NCBI GenBank assembly: GCA_900757025.1
Contig: CAAEMG010000007.1
Coordinates: 1 to 64,000, forward strand
DNA length: 64,000 bases
Direction: 5' to 3'
Origin: Clostridia bacterium
Lineage (GTDB): Bacteria > Bacillota > Clostridia > Lachnospirales > Anaerotignaceae
In this document: one piece after another, positions 51,060-59,784 of the stretch
Position numbering within the stretch: position 1 is the first letter of the stretch
Layout: the number at the start of each line of letters is the position of its first letter
Position numbers and translations under genes: made by a program
The notes under the pieces: generated by a model
Told to the model about the DNA's origin: nothing
Databases searched by the model: none
Seen by the model: the letters and a program-made list of their open reading frames with translations, nothing else

Positions 51060-51242
51060 ATGGTTTACAGAGTAAATGAAAATTGCATTGGCTGTGGAAT
51101 GTGCGAAAGTCTTTGTCCGGAAGTTTTTTATATTAACAATGAAAATGTTGCCGAAGCAAAATCTTTTGTTCCCGATGGCTGTGCCGACGCTGCGGAAGAT
51201 GCACGAAAAAGCTGTCCTGTGGACGCAATAGAAAAAGAATAA
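51060..51242 (+). CDS. Small 4Fe-4S ferredoxin
   Basis: A 60-residue ferredoxin with one cluster: the CIGCGMCESLCPEVF motif (Cys9, 12, 15, 19) and the distant CPVDAI (Cys53 region). Three of the first Cys plus the last make a 4Fe-4S site, as in Thermotoga/Desulfovibrio-type monocluster ferredoxins; the remaining Cys may form a disulfide or be free. Acidic overall, as electron carriers are. Single gene closed by a strong bidirectional hairpin. Confidence 0.93.
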   Translation: MVYRVNENCIGCGMCESLCPEVFYINNENVAEAKSFVPDGCADAAEDARKSCPVDAIEKE

Positions 51243-51245
51243 GCA

Positions 51246-51282
51246 AAAAGCCTGTTTCATTTTACCGAAACAGGCTTTTAAA
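51246..51282. terminator. Bidirectional terminator between ferredoxin and gpsA
   Basis: AAAAGCCTGTTTC and GAAACAGGCTTTT form a long stem around an 8-nt loop with A/T tracts on both sides. Confidence 0.85.
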
Positions 51283-51292
51283 TATCATTTAT

Positions 51293-52303
51293 TTATTCGT
51301 TTTTAAGGAAATTTATTTCGTCTTTTGAAGAACGCATCATAAGCTCTATAACAGCCTTTCTTGCATCCTTTCCTTCATAAAGAACCTCATTTATTGCCTT
51401 TATTATAGGCATATCCACATTATATTTTTCGGAAAACATAAGAGCGGCTTTTGCCGTATTTGCTCCTTCAACAACCATATGAACCTCTGTAAGAGTTTCT
51501 TCAAGGCTTTTGCCCTGTCCAAGAAGTATGCCGGCTCTTCTGTTTCGTGAGTGCATACTTGTGCAGGTAACAATAAGGTCACCAACGCCGGAAAGCCCCA
51601 TAAATGTTTCAAGTTTTCCGCCCATTGCTATTCCCAAACGGCATATTTCGGCAAGTCCTCTTGTTATAAGGGCTGCTTTTGTGTTGTCGCCAAAGCCAAG
51701 GCCGTCGCTCATTCCTGCCGCAAGGGCAATTATATTTTTAAGTGCCGCACCCATTTCCATACCTATTGTATCGGCGTTTGTATAGAGCCTGAATGTAGGG
51801 TTTCCAAATTCCGCCTGAACCATTTTTGCCGTTGCCATATTGTCGCAGGAAACGGCACAAACCGTAGGTATTCCCTTACCAACTTCTTCTGCATGGGTAG
51901 GGCCAACCATTGTGCATACTTCGCACTGTGGAACACATTCTTTTATAACCTGTGAAAGTCTTAAATAGGTTCCGCCTTCAAGGCCTTTTGCCACGTTTAC
52001 TATAATCTGTCCTTCTTTTAATATAGGAGAAAAACGCGTCATTGTTGTTCTTACGTGTTTTGAAGGAACGGCATTTATTACTATTTCCGCATTTTCAACA
52101 GCCTCTTTATCGTCTGCTGTAACCTTAATTGTTTCTCTTACAGGTATATTGGGAAGATATTCGCTGTTTTCGCCATTTTCCTTTATGGCTTTTGCCGCCT
52201 CTTCCCTTCTGCACCAAATTGTTACATCATGTCCGTATTTATCCAGCATAACGGCAAGGGCAGTTCCCCATCCGCCGGAGCCTATAACCGATACTTTTTT
52301 CAT
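51293..52303 (-). CDS. gpsA: Glycerol-3-phosphate dehydrogenase (NAD(P)+)
   Basis: A 336-residue enzyme making sn-glycerol-3-phosphate from DHAP for phospholipids. The nucleotide motif VSVIGSGGWGTALAVML, VNVAKGLEGGT, MVGPTHAEEVGKG, and GAALKNIIALAAGMSDGLGFGDNTKAALITRG with the catalytic Lys are all found. AAAGGAGG precedes the ATG. It lies 106 bp after plsY, the next pathway step, in the same direction. The gap contains an inverted repeat (AATAAGAAA/TTTCTTATT). Confidence 0.97.
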   Translation of the reverse strand: MKKVSVIGSGGWGTALAVMLDKYGHDVTIWCRREEAAKAIKENGENSEYLPNIPVRETIKVTADDKEAVENAEIVINAVPSKHVRTTMTRFSPILKEGQIIVNVAKGLEGGTYLRLSQVIKECVPQCEVCTMVGPTHAEEVGKGIPTVCAVSCDNMATAKMVQAEFGNPTFRLYTNADTIGMEMGAALKNIIALAAGMSDGLGFGDNTKAALITRGLAEICRLGIAMGGKLETFMGLSGVGDLIVTCTSMHSRNRRAGILLGQGKSLEETLTEVHMVVEGANTAKAALMFSEKYNVDMPIIKAINEVLYEGKDARKAVIELMMRSSKDEINFLKNE

Positions 52304-52409
52304 ACTGAAAACCTCCTTTGGCAGTTAGGTGTGTACCAATAAGAAAACATATAAAAGTTAAGCAACTTTCGGCATTTCAAAATTTATGCTTTCTTATTCG
52401 GGCGCACCC

Positions 52410-53018
52410 TTACGCCTGCTTCTTTTTATAAAGGCTTCTTTCGTTGCCGTGAATAATTCTTTCTATATTGGCTCTGTGCTGATATGCCGCCAAAACCATC
52501 ATTAAAGATACAACTAATGTAATCTCGTTTCCGGCACCTGTAAAATAGCAGGCAAAAGGAACGGTAATAACAAACATAAGAGAACCCATTGAAACATAGC
52601 CCTTTATAAGCACGCCTATTATTCCCAATCCGTAGGAAAAAGCCGCTATCCAAGGGCTTACGGTTACGCTTAGGCACATTATAAGCCCTATTGTTGCCGC
52701 AATTCCTTTTCCGCCTTTAAAAGAAAGATAAAAAGGAAAATCGTGGCCCAATACGGCTCCTGCCGAAGCGTAAACTCCTGCAACAATGCTTCTGCCGAAA
52801 ATATGGTAGGCTATTACAAAAGCCAAAACAGCTTTTAAAATATCACAGGTAAAAGTAATTGCCGCAGCTTTTTTGCCCAAAACCCTGAGGGCATTTGTTG
52901 AGCCTAAATTTCCGCTGCCGTATTTTCTTATGTCTTTATGCCAAATTTTTCCCACTATGTAGGCTGACTGTATGCAGCCGATAAAATATCCGAGAACCAA
53001 ACAAATAAGCCTGAACAT
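52410..53018 (-). CDS. plsY: Glycerol-3-phosphate acyltransferase PlsY
   Basis: A 202-residue membrane acyltransferase using acyl-phosphate to acylate glycerol-3-phosphate, the first step of phospholipid synthesis. Typical loops: IGCIQSAYIVGKIWHKDIRKYGSGNLGSTNALRVLG and LGHDFPFYLSFKGGKGIAATIG, plus AYQHRANIERIIHGNE near the end. Five or so membrane helices. Its ATG overlaps the der stop by one base (TAATG), so translation is coupled. Confidence 0.96.
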   Translation of the reverse strand: MFRLICLVLGYFIGCIQSAYIVGKIWHKDIRKYGSGNLGSTNALRVLGKKAAAITFTCDILKAVLAFVIAYHIFGRSIVAGVYASAGAVLGHDFPFYLSFKGGKGIAATIGLIMCLSVTVSPWIAAFSYGLGIIGVLIKGYVSMGSLMFVITVPFACYFTGAGNEITLVVSLMMVLAAYQHRANIERIIHGNERSLYKKKQA

Positions 53019-54349
53019 TATTCCTTTTCACCCTTTTCACGAACGATAAAATGTATAGGTGTTCCGCTGAAGCCGAAAGCATCTCTAAGCTGATTTTCAA
53101 GGTATCTTCTGTATGAGAAGTGCATAAGCTCTCTGCTGTTTACGAATATAACAAATGTAGGCGGCTTTGTGCTTACCTGTGTCATATAGTATATTCTAAG
53201 CTGTTTGCCCTTGTCACTTGGCGGCTGCTGCATAGCCATGGCTTCTATAAGAACATCGTTAAGCACACCTGTGCTTATTCTTATGTTGTGGTTTTCGTTT
53301 ACAACTTTTATTGTATCTATAAGCTTTGAAACTCTCTGTCCTGTTTTTGCACTTATAAACACCCTTGGGGCATAAGGCATATATGCAAGCTCGTTTGCAA
53401 TATCTTTAAGGAACTTATTCATTGTTTTGTCGTCTTTTTCAACGCTGTCCCATTTATTTACGGCTATTATTGCAGCCTTTCCTCTTTCGTGGGCAATTCC
53501 GGCAATTTTTGTATCCTGATCCGTAATGCCTTCGTTTGCGTCTATAACAAGTATTGCAACGTCACATCTTTCAACAGCCGAAACGGCTCTTATTATGCTG
53601 AAACGCTCGATTTCTTCTTTAATTTTGCTTTTTCTTCTCATTCCCGCTGTGTCTATAAACACAAACTTCTGTCCGTTTATCTCTATAGGGGAATCTATTG
53701 CATCTCTTGTTGTGCCTGGGATATTGCTTACTATAAGCCTGTCCTCTCCGAGAATACTGTTTACAAGCGAAGATTTGCCTACGTTTGGCTTACCTATAAT
53801 GGCAACCTTTATAACGTCCTCTTCTTCAATATTGTCGCTGCCTTCCGGGAAGTAGCCTGTAACTACTTCAAGAAGGTCGCCAAGACCAAGCATTTGTCCT
53901 GCGGAAATAGGAATAGGCTCACCCATGCCGAGGCTGTAAAATTCATATACGTCAAGATTTTCTTTACGCATATTGTCTACCTTGTTTACGGCAAGAACAA
54001 CAGGCTTTTTGCTCTTTCTGAGCATATGGGCAACTTGAAGGTCATCTTCCGTTACGCCCTGTTTAACATCTGTTACAAATATAATAACGTCTGCCGTTTC
54101 AATGGCTATTTCTGCCTGAACTATAATCTGTTTAAGTATAACGTCCTCTGTTCCCGGTTCCATACCGCCTGTATCTATAAGTGTAAAACGGTAATTAAGC
54201 CAGTCTACATCGGCATATATTCTGTCTCTTGTAACGCCGGGAGTATCCTGAACTATTGAAATTCTTTCGCCGGCAAGCTTATTGAAAAGTGTGGATTTGC
54301 CTACATTCGGCCTGCCCACAACTGCAACAATGGGTTTAACTTTACTCAT
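53018..54349 (-). CDS. der: Ribosome biogenesis GTPase Der (EngA)
   Basis: A 443-residue double GTPase needed for 50S assembly. First G domain: [22 protein letters not shown]; second: [24 protein letters not shown]; then a C-terminal KH-like domain ([20 protein letters not shown]). Length is normal. GGAGAAAA site before ATG. Between the DUF512 gene and plsY in a leftward run. Confidence 0.97.
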   Translation of the reverse strand: MSKVKPIVAVVGRPNVGKSTLFNKLAGERISIVQDTPGVTRDRIYADVDWLNYRFTLIDTGGMEPGTEDVILKQIIVQAEIAIETADVIIFVTDVKQGVTEDDLQVAHMLRKSKKPVVLAVNKVDNMRKENLDVYEFYSLGMGEPIPISAGQMLGLGDLLEVVTGYFPEGSDNIEEEDVIKVAIIGKPNVGKSSLVNSILGEDRLIVSNIPGTTRDAIDSPIEINGQKFVFIDTAGMRRKSKIKEEIERFSIIRAVSAVERCDVAILVIDANEGITDQDTKIAGIAHERGKAAIIAVNKWDSVEKDDKTMNKFLKDIANELAYMPYAPRVFISAKTGQRVSKLIDTIKVVNENHNIRISTGVLNDVLIEAMAMQQPPSDKGKQLRIYYMTQVSTKPPTFVIFVNSRELMHFSYRRYLENQLRDAFGFSGTPIHFIVREKGEKE

Positions 54350-54367
54350 TTTTTCTCCTCCGTAAAT

Positions 54368-55780
54368 TTATCTGTGTTTTTTATTATATTTTTGTTTTTT
54401 GTGTTGTTTCGGCTGTTTATGCGGTTTTGTTTCTTCGTTTTTTTCCAAAAGTGTTTTTATAAAATCACTGCCGCTTTCGCCTGTGGTTTTTACTTTTATA
54501 TTAAGCCTTTTTTCTATATCGGCAAGTGTCAAATCGTCAAGAAGTGTTGTTTCTCCGCTTCTTAATATGCTTTTAGGCAGACAAAGATATTCTCCAAGTG
54601 GCTTTCCTTCAAGCTGGCCTATTATATCCTGCCCCGTAAGAAGCCCCGCAACGGTTATCTTTCCGCCGAAAAATTCATTTTTAATTTCATATGTGTGTAT
54701 GGTAAGGTTTTCATATTTTTCTTCAAGCCTTTTGCAAAGACCGTCTATAAACCAGAAAGCAGCCTCTCCCGTGGCAACGGAAATCTCTTTTTTAAGCGAA
54801 CTGTCGGCTTTAATTTTTTCAAAATATTCGTCAAACTCCTCTTTCATAAGAGAAATCATACCTACGCCGTTTTCAAACTGTGAAAAATCTTCGTATCTTT
54901 CACATGGCGGCATTGGAACACCGGCATTTATATAAAACTCGTCGGAAATAAAAACAAATGACGAGCCTATTTCTTCTTTAAGCTTTCTCTGCCATTTTTC
55001 CACAAGTTCTATAACCGCCAAGCTGTCCTCTTTTTCAAAGGGCTGCATGGGGAAAAGTCCGTCACGATACCTTGTTATTCCGACAGGCACAACGGAAAGG
55101 CTTTTTGCGTGGGGATAAAACTCTGCCAAATCTTTTATTGATTTTTCAAGTATTTTTCCGTCATTTACACCTTTGCACAAAACAATCTGAAGGTTCATTT
55201 CTATTCCCGCATCTGCCAGAAGGTGCATTCTTTTAAGCACATTATCGGCAAAACGGTTATGAAGCATTTTTTTTCTAAGCTCCAAATCCGTTGTATGAAC
55301 CGAAACGTTTATAGGCGAAAGATGATAATATATTATTCTTTGCAAATCCTCATCTTTCATATTAGTAAGAGTTACGTAGTTTCCCTGAAGGAATGAAAGA
55401 CGGCTGTCATCATCTTTAAAATAAAGTGTTTCTCTCATGCCTTTCGGAAGCTGGTCTATAAAGCAGAAAATACACTTGTTTCGGCAGCTTTTGGCTTCAT
55501 CCATAAGCCCATCGGCAAAAACAATGCCCAAATCTTCATAATAGTCCTTTTCTATTTCGGTTGTACATATTTCTCCCTGCTTTGTTTTTATCTCCAGCTC
55601 CACATATTCATCGTTTATAAGGTATCTGTAGTCAAAAACATCTTCTACGGCTTTTCCGTTTATAGAAAGAAGTATATCACCTTTTTCAAGACCTATTTCC
55701 TCGGCTATGCTTCCTTTTTCAACTTTTACTATTATATTTTCTTTCTTTTCCTTACCTATGGTTCTTTTGCTAAGTTCCAT
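54368..55780 (-). CDS. DUF512 family radical SAM protein with PDZ domain
   Basis: A 470-residue protein with an N-terminal PDZ-like region (KVEKGSIAEEIGLEKGDILLSINGKAV), an atypical radical-SAM cluster motif CRNKCIFCFIDQLP and a DUF512 C-terminal domain (YEDFSQFENGVGMISLMKEEF, GKITVAGLLTGQDI). The tail is Lys/His/Gln-rich. The family is universal in Clostridia with unknown reaction. Its usual place beside der is kept here. AAGGAG precedes the ATG. Confidence 0.9.
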   Translation of the reverse strand: MELSKRTIGKEKKENIIVKVEKGSIAEEIGLEKGDILLSINGKAVEDVFDYRYLINDEYVELEIKTKQGEICTTEIEKDYYEDLGIVFADGLMDEAKSCRNKCIFCFIDQLPKGMRETLYFKDDDSRLSFLQGNYVTLTNMKDEDLQRIIYYHLSPINVSVHTTDLELRKKMLHNRFADNVLKRMHLLADAGIEMNLQIVLCKGVNDGKILEKSIKDLAEFYPHAKSLSVVPVGITRYRDGLFPMQPFEKEDSLAVIELVEKWQRKLKEEIGSSFVFISDEFYINAGVPMPPCERYEDFSQFENGVGMISLMKEEFDEYFEKIKADSSLKKEISVATGEAAFWFIDGLCKRLEEKYENLTIHTYEIKNEFFGGKITVAGLLTGQDIIGQLEGKPLGEYLCLPKSILRSGETTLLDDLTLADIEKRLNIKVKTTGESGSDFIKTLLEKNEETKPHKQPKQHKKQKYNKKHR

Positions 55781-55789
55781 TTTTTCTCC

Positions 55790-56578
55790 TTATTTAAGGC
55801 ATATATATGCAGCCATACTGCCCCTTTCGTTTCCCATTCTTCTATGGGAATAAAAAAGCTCTTCGCTGCACATTGTACATCTGTTTGTTACTTCAATATT
55901 TGTTACTCCGCAAGACTCCAAAAGTCTTTTGTTTATTCCCCACAAATCAATTTTATAGTGGTCGGCACAGTTTTTATCGTCAAATATAAATTCGTTGGCA
56001 AAATCCGCAGCCTTTTCAAATTCCTTAACAACAGGCTCGTCAACCTGAAAGCAGCATACGCCTATGGAAGGGCCTATTGCCGCCGCAATGTCTTTCGGTT
56101 CTGTTCCAAACTCTTCCTTCATTTTTTCAATAGTTTCACAGCAGATTTTTTTTGCCGTTCCTCTCCAGCCGGAATGAATCATTGCCACAGCCTTATTTTT
56201 TGTATCAACCAAAAAAACAGGAACACAGTCTGCATGGAAAGTTGAAAGCACAACGCCTTTTTCATTGGTTATAAATGCGTCATAACCGGAAATGTCTTTT
56301 CCTATATCTTCTTTTGTTACTCTCAAAACCTTTTTGTCATGCACCTGATGTCCGCATACAATGTTTTCAGGCTGCACATCTATAACGGAGCATATGCGTT
56401 TTATGTTTTCGTCAACATTTTCTTTTTCGTCGCCTCTTGTGTAGCTTACGTTAAGGCTGTCAAAAACGCCTTTGCTTACTCCGCCGACTCTTGTTGAAAA
56501 AGCATGGCTCACAAGCCCCGTTTCCTCTATATTTTTAAAAACACAATATTTAATGCCGTTTTTTTCTCGTATTTCCAT
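55790..56578 (-). CDS. pgeF: Peptidoglycan editing factor PgeF (YfiH, laccase-fold)
   Basis: A 262-residue cytosolic protein. Motifs: HAFSTRVGGVSKGVFDSLNVSYTRGD, VCGHQVHDKKV (His), FHADCVPVFLVD (Cys), VAMIHSGWRGTAKKI (His) and IGPSIGVCCFQV (Cys). These are the residues of the YfiH/RL5 purine-nucleoside- and laccase-like family, shown in E. coli to guard against misplaced L-Ser in peptidoglycan precursors. 10 bp upstream of the DUF512 gene and 5 bp after yraN. Confidence 0.92.
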   Translation of the reverse strand: MEIREKNGIKYCVFKNIEETGLVSHAFSTRVGGVSKGVFDSLNVSYTRGDEKENVDENIKRICSVIDVQPENIVCGHQVHDKKVLRVTKEDIGKDISGYDAFITNEKGVVLSTFHADCVPVFLVDTKNKAVAMIHSGWRGTAKKICCETIEKMKEEFGTEPKDIAAAIGPSIGVCCFQVDEPVVKEFEKAADFANEFIFDDKNCADHYKIDLWGINKRLLESCGVTNIEVTNRCTMCSEELFYSHRRMGNERGSMAAYICLK

Positions 56579-56583
56579 TTTTA

Positions 56584-56955
56584 TCAGCTCTCCCAGAAAG
56601 CATTTTCCGTATGGCGCATATAAAGCTTTCCGTCTTTTTCCAAAATTTCCGTTACGTCAAAACGAATATCTTTTCCATACAGATTTTTTTCATCAATATA
56701 TTTTTTTGCCGTTTCGATTATTCTTTTTTGTTTTCTAATGTCCACAGCTTCGCAGGGCATGCCCATGGCAAGGCTTTTTCTTGCCTTAACCTCAACAAAC
56801 ACAACTATGCCGTCCTTTTCCGCAACAATATCTATTTCTCCGCCTTTTCGGCAGTAGTTCATATTCAATATTTTGTAGCCTTTTTTATATAACTCTTTTG
56901 CGGCGGCTCTTTCTCCTCTGCTGCCCTTGCTTCTGTTCTCACTTTTGTTTTCCAT
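56584..56955 (-). CDS. YraN family protein (UPF0102), endonuclease-like fold
   Basis: A 123-residue small protein. SRGERAAAKELYKKGYKILNMNYCRKGGEIDIVAEKDGIVVFVEVKARKS holds a PD-(D/E)XK-like E-x-D-x-V plus E-V-K core, as in the family PF02021. Enzyme activity has not been shown for most members. Almost always next to rnhB, as here (3 bp gap). Confidence 0.93.
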   Translation of the reverse strand: MENKSENRSKGSRGERAAAKELYKKGYKILNMNYCRKGGEIDIVAEKDGIVVFVEVKARKSLAMGMPCEAVDIRKQKRIIETAKKYIDEKNLYGKDIRFDVTEILEKDGKLYMRHTENAFWES

Positions 56956-56958
56956 TTT

Positions 56959-57723
56959 TTATATAAAGTTTTTAACAAATGTTTTTCTGTGTATAGAGCA
57001 AATTCCCTTTTCTTTTATGGCTTTTATATGTTCTGCCGAGCCGTAGCCCTTGTTTTGTGCAAAGCCGTATCCGGGATAAATTTTGTCGTACTCTTCCATC
57101 ATTTTATCCCTTGTTACCTTTGCCACTATGCTTGCCGCACCTATTGAAATGCTTTTTGCATCTCCCTTTATTATTGCCGTTTGGGGAACATCTATGAGGG
57201 GAATTGTTACGGCGTCTGCAAGAAGATGGTCTGGCTTAACGGAAAGCTTAGATAATGCTTCTCTCATTGCCTTATATGTTGCCTGAAGAATGTTTATTTC
57301 GTCTATTTCCGCAGGGGAAACAATACCCACCGCATATGAAACAGCTCTTTCGGTAATAACCTTATAAAGTTCTTCTCTTTTTTGTGCCGAAAGTTTTTTG
57401 CTGTCATTTATGCCTTCTATAAGGTCATCTTTTTTCAGTATAACAACTGCCGCAGCAACAGGCCCTGCCAAAGGCCCTCTGCCAACCTCATCAACGCCTG
57501 CCACATAAACACAGCCTTCATCATAAAGTTTCTGTTCATATTTATATATGCTTTTAAGCCTTTCCTGCTCGTCAAAATATGCTTGTTTTCGTTTTTTTGC
57601 CGTTTCCGTCAGCTTTATAACGCCTTTTCTTTCGTCACTGCCGTAAAAAGCAATAAAATCATCAAGTTCTTTTAAAGTACATTTTTCAAGTTTTTCCTTT
57701 ATTGACAAAACAGATTCAGCCAT
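56959..57723 (-). CDS. rnhB: Ribonuclease HII
   Basis: A 254-residue RNase HII removing RNA from RNA-DNA hybrids and single ribonucleotides. The catalytic GVDEVGRGPLAGPVAAAVV (Asp78, Glu79), INDSKKLSAQKREEL, DAVTIPL and KGDAKSISIGAASIVAKVTRD follow in order. A long N-terminal helical extension of about 70 residues (KEKLEKCTLKELDDFIAFYG) is common in Firmicutes. First gene of the run toward gpsA. The upstream 200 bp hold the flavodoxin terminator. Confidence 0.96.
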   Translation of the reverse strand: MAESVLSIKEKLEKCTLKELDDFIAFYGSDERKGVIKLTETAKKRKQAYFDEQERLKSIYKYEQKLYDEGCVYVAGVDEVGRGPLAGPVAAAVVILKKDDLIEGINDSKKLSAQKREELYKVITERAVSYAVGIVSPAEIDEINILQATYKAMREALSKLSVKPDHLLADAVTIPLIDVPQTAIIKGDAKSISIGAASIVAKVTRDKMMEEYDKIYPGYGFAQNKGYGSAEHIKAIKEKGICSIHRKTFVKNFI

Positions 57724-57799
57724 TTTTCATACTTCCCCATAAACATAATAATTCAAATTAAAGTATACACAAAAATAGTCTTTTTGTCCAATTTTTTAA

Positions 57800-57835
57800 A
57801 GCCAAAAAGAAAAGCCTCGGCGTAATGCCAAGGCT
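57800..57835 (-). terminator. Terminator of the flavodoxin gene group
   Basis: AGCCTTGGC and GCCGAGGCT pair around ATTAC on the minus strand, followed by TTTTCTTTTTGG. Confidence 0.82.
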
Positions 57836-57923
57836 GTTCTTTGTTGTGAGGGGTTATTGTTTTTGTATTGGAGAAAGTTATTTGGTAAAATTAATTTTTC
57901 AGTAAGTAATTATTATATTATTA

Positions 57924-58349
57924 TCAATATTTGGCAAAGCCTGCACCAAAGTCTTTGCATTTTGCAATACCGTCTGAATCAGGTGCTGAGTTAATAATAA
58001 GACCTTCATCATAAAGATTTGCGCTGTCGCTGTTTACTCTGTCCTGCCAGCTTCTCATCCAAGCACCGTCTCCCCAGCCGTATGAGCCGAAAAGAGCTAT
58101 TTTCTTGCCTGAAAGATGACCTTCTATGCTTGTGAAGAATGGGTCAAATTCTGATTCTTCAAGAACTTCATCACCCATTGCTGAGCATCCGAAAGCTATT
58201 CTTTCATAATCATCTACGCTGCCTTTAAAATCGCCTACATGAAATACTTCAACTTCGCTTCCGGCACTCTTCATGCCTTCTGCAATGGCGTTTGCCATGG
58301 CTTCCGTATTGCCTGTACCGCTCCAGTATATAACTGCTGCTTTTCCCAT
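57924..58349 (-). CDS. Flavodoxin
   Basis: A 141-residue short-chain flavodoxin, an FMN electron carrier that often replaces ferredoxin when iron is scarce. The phosphate loop is IYWSGTGNTEAMANAI; the 60s loop GCSAMGDEVLEESEFDPFF and the 90s loop FGSYGWGDGAWMRSWQDR with Trp and Tyr-type stacking are present. AAGGAGG lies before the ATG. Last of a three-gene group with DUF3793 and DUF2325 proteins. Iron-limited expression is inferred from context. Confidence 0.95.
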   Translation of the reverse strand: MGKAAVIYWSGTGNTEAMANAIAEGMKSAGSEVEVFHVGDFKGSVDDYERIAFGCSAMGDEVLEESEFDPFFTSIEGHLSGKKIALFGSYGWGDGAWMRSWQDRVNSDSANLYDEGLIINSAPDSDGIAKCKDFGAGFAKY

Positions 58350-58366
58350 TTTAAAAAATCCTCCTT

Positions 58367-58933
58367 TTATGCTGCGCCCAATATTGTTTTAAATGACGCT
58401 TCTGACGAAATTATATTCTGTACAATGTGATAGCTTTTTGAAATTTTGCAAAACAAGTCCTTTGCTTTCTCTGCATTGCCGTATACTTTCCAATATCCGC
58501 ACAATTTATAGTTATCGCCTTTATATTTTATAAAGCCGAAAACGTCTTCTTCGGGATAGCCGAGGAAAAAGCCTATTTCGTGAGGAAAAGAACCCGTTGA
58601 GCGAATTCTTTTGCCCAGATAGGAAAGCATTTCTTCCGTGGGGGTGGTTTTGGAAGAAGGATAACCTATAGTTTCAAGATAGGCCGATATGTTTTGTTTT
58701 AGAAGGGTGTTTTGAAGCACCGATTTTCTGTAGGCTATTATAAAAAGCCTGTTTTTGCACCTGTACAGAGGTTTAAAATATATATCCTTTTGGCGGAAAA
58801 GAGTTTCATATGCAAGCAAAGTCATGCTGCACTCTCTTGCCTCCGCTATCGGACAGGAAAAAAGTGTGGCCTGTTTAACGCCCAAAATAGTTGGGGCACA
58901 GGAAGTTAAAATATTCTTTTCAACTGATTCCAT
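58367..58933 (-). CDS. DUF3793 family protein
   Basis: A 188-residue cytosolic protein. The conserved parts are the CAPTILGVKQATLFSC N-terminus, FIIAYRKSVLQNTLL, FPHEIGFFLGYPEEDVFGFI and CGYWKVYGNAEKAKDLFCKI. Several Cys and a His-Glu pair are conserved-looking. The family often sits beside flavodoxin and iron-uptake genes in gut Firmicutes; role unknown. Start ATG 58933 follows AAAGGAG; the GTG at 58945 overlaps that site. A TTAG-N6-CTAA operator lies 21 bp upstream. Confidence 0.85.
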   Translation of the reverse strand: MESVEKNILTSCAPTILGVKQATLFSCPIAEARECSMTLLAYETLFRQKDIYFKPLYRCKNRLFIIAYRKSVLQNTLLKQNISAYLETIGYPSSKTTPTEEMLSYLGKRIRSTGSFPHEIGFFLGYPEEDVFGFIKYKGDNYKLCGYWKVYGNAEKAKDLFCKISKSYHIVQNIISSEASFKTILGAA

Positions 58934-58953
58934 ACTTTTATTCACTCCTTTTG

Positions 58954-58967
58954 TTAGTTTTGGCTAA
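58954..58967 (-). promoter_or_regulatory. Operator O1 (TTAG-N6-CTAA) at the DUF3793 promoter
   Basis: TTAGTTTTGGCTAACTATAG on the plus strand. Read leftward, TATAGT (possible -10) directly precedes the palindrome, which ends at the ribosome site. Confidence 0.6.
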
Positions 58968-58985
58968 CTATAGTGTAACCAAAAA

Positions 58986-59267
58986 TCAATGACAGTACTG
59001 TTCCAATATTTTCTTTAATGCACTTGAGCTTGAGCTGTGTGAACGGGCGATTTCCATATTTCCCATTTTTGCCTCACTTAAAGCTCCCGAAACCATTGTG
59101 TGTGAAACAGTGCTTGTAAAAAGAACAAGAAGGTCTGCTTTGCCAATTTGGTTTTTAAAGCTGGCGGGCATCTGTGTAAAAACTTTTGCCTTACAGTTGT
59201 ACTTCTTGCATATATCCATATATTGTCTTACCATGCGGTCATGTCCACCGACTATAACAACACTCAT
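58986..59267 (-). CDS. DUF2325 domain protein
   Basis: A 93-residue protein: SVVIVGGHDRMVRQYMDICKKYN, then ASFKNQIGKADLLVLFTSTVSH and SHSSSSSALKKILEQYC. This is the whole DUF2325 family (PF10087), which has a Rossmann-like half and is sometimes fused to other domains. Function unknown; genomic links are with redox and metal genes. ATG 59267 is 9 nt after AAAGGAG. It has a strong promoter and shares its operator type with the DUF3793 gene. Confidence 0.87.
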   Translation of the reverse strand: MSVVIVGGHDRMVRQYMDICKKYNCKAKVFTQMPASFKNQIGKADLLVLFTSTVSHTMVSGALSEAKMGNMEIARSHSSSSSALKKILEQYCH

Positions 59268-59289
59268 TATTAGCATCTCCTTTCTTGTA

Positions 59290-59303
59290 TTAGCTTTTGC
59301 TAA
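59290..59303 (-). promoter_or_regulatory. Operator O2 (TTAG-N6-CTAA) at the DUF2325 start site
   Basis: TTAGCTTTTGCTAACTATAG on the plus strand, matching O1 in the half-sites and in the following CTATAG. It falls at about +4 to +17 of the predicted transcript. Confidence 0.65.
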
Positions 59304-59313
59304 CTATAGATAA

Positions 59314-59342
59314 ATAATAACATCATTTTCCTCTGTTGTCAA
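59314..59342 (-). promoter_or_regulatory. DUF2325 promoter
   Basis: TTGACA (59342-59337), 17 bp and TATTAT (59319-59314) on the minus strand, flanked by operators O2 downstream and O3 upstream. Confidence 0.75.
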
Positions 59343-59351
59343 TACTTAAAT

Positions 59352-59365
59352 TTAGTTTATGCTAA
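59352..59365 (-). promoter_or_regulatory. Operator O3 (TTAG-N6-CTAA) upstream of the DUF2325 promoter
   Basis: TTAGTTTATGCTAA, third copy with the same spacing, located 10 bp upstream of the -35 element. Confidence 0.5.
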
Positions 59366-59432
59366 TATTTTTTATATTATTCTAACTCATAGTGAATTTA
59401 TAGGAATACATTGTATTTCAAACCTATTAAAC

Positions 59433-59469
59433 ATAAAAAAAACAGCCCTCGAAACACCGAAGGCTGTTT
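59433..59469 (-). terminator. Terminator after rpsT
   Basis: On the minus strand AAACAGCC-t-TC and GA-g-GGCTGTTT pair, followed by TTTTTATG. Confidence 0.85.
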
Positions 59470-59479
59470 GGATAAAAGC

Positions 59480-59743
59480 TTACTGAAGCTTGTTTACCAT
59501 CTTTGTAAGGCTTGATTTCTTTCTTGCAGCTGCGTTTTTATGGAAAATTCCCTTTGCATATGCTCTGTCGATAGCTGAAACAGCGCCTGTAAGAGCTGCC
59601 TGAGCTGCTGCCTTATCTCCTGCTTCTACAGCTACAACTACTTTCTTCATAGCTGTCTTTGTGCTTGATTTTACCATTTTGTTAAGAAGTGTTTTCTTAG
59701 CTATAACTTTAACTCTTTTTTTAGCGGATTTGATGTTTGCCAC
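59480..59743 (-). CDS. rpsT: 30S ribosomal protein S20
   Basis: An 87-residue basic protein matching S20: [34 protein letters not shown] at the start, [30 protein letters not shown] at the end. Three-helix bundle protein of the small subunit that binds 16S rRNA. AGGAGG precedes the ATG. It lies 41 bp after rplT in the same direction, so it probably shares the infC operon, a less common arrangement. Confidence 0.97.
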   Translation of the reverse strand: MANIKSAKKRVKVIAKKTLLNKMVKSSTKTAMKKVVVAVEAGDKAAAQAALTGAVSAIDRAYAKGIFHKNAAARKKSSLTKMVNKLQ

Positions 59744-59784
59744 TGTTGTTTCCTCCTAATCAATAAAACTGTTTAAACGAACAA

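Noticed and set aside
53489..54259. Long plus-strand open frame (256 codons) opposite der
   Set aside because: It is the antisense shadow of der, rich in Cys, Tyr, Asn and Phe as expected from reversed codons, with no ribosome site and no recognisable motif.
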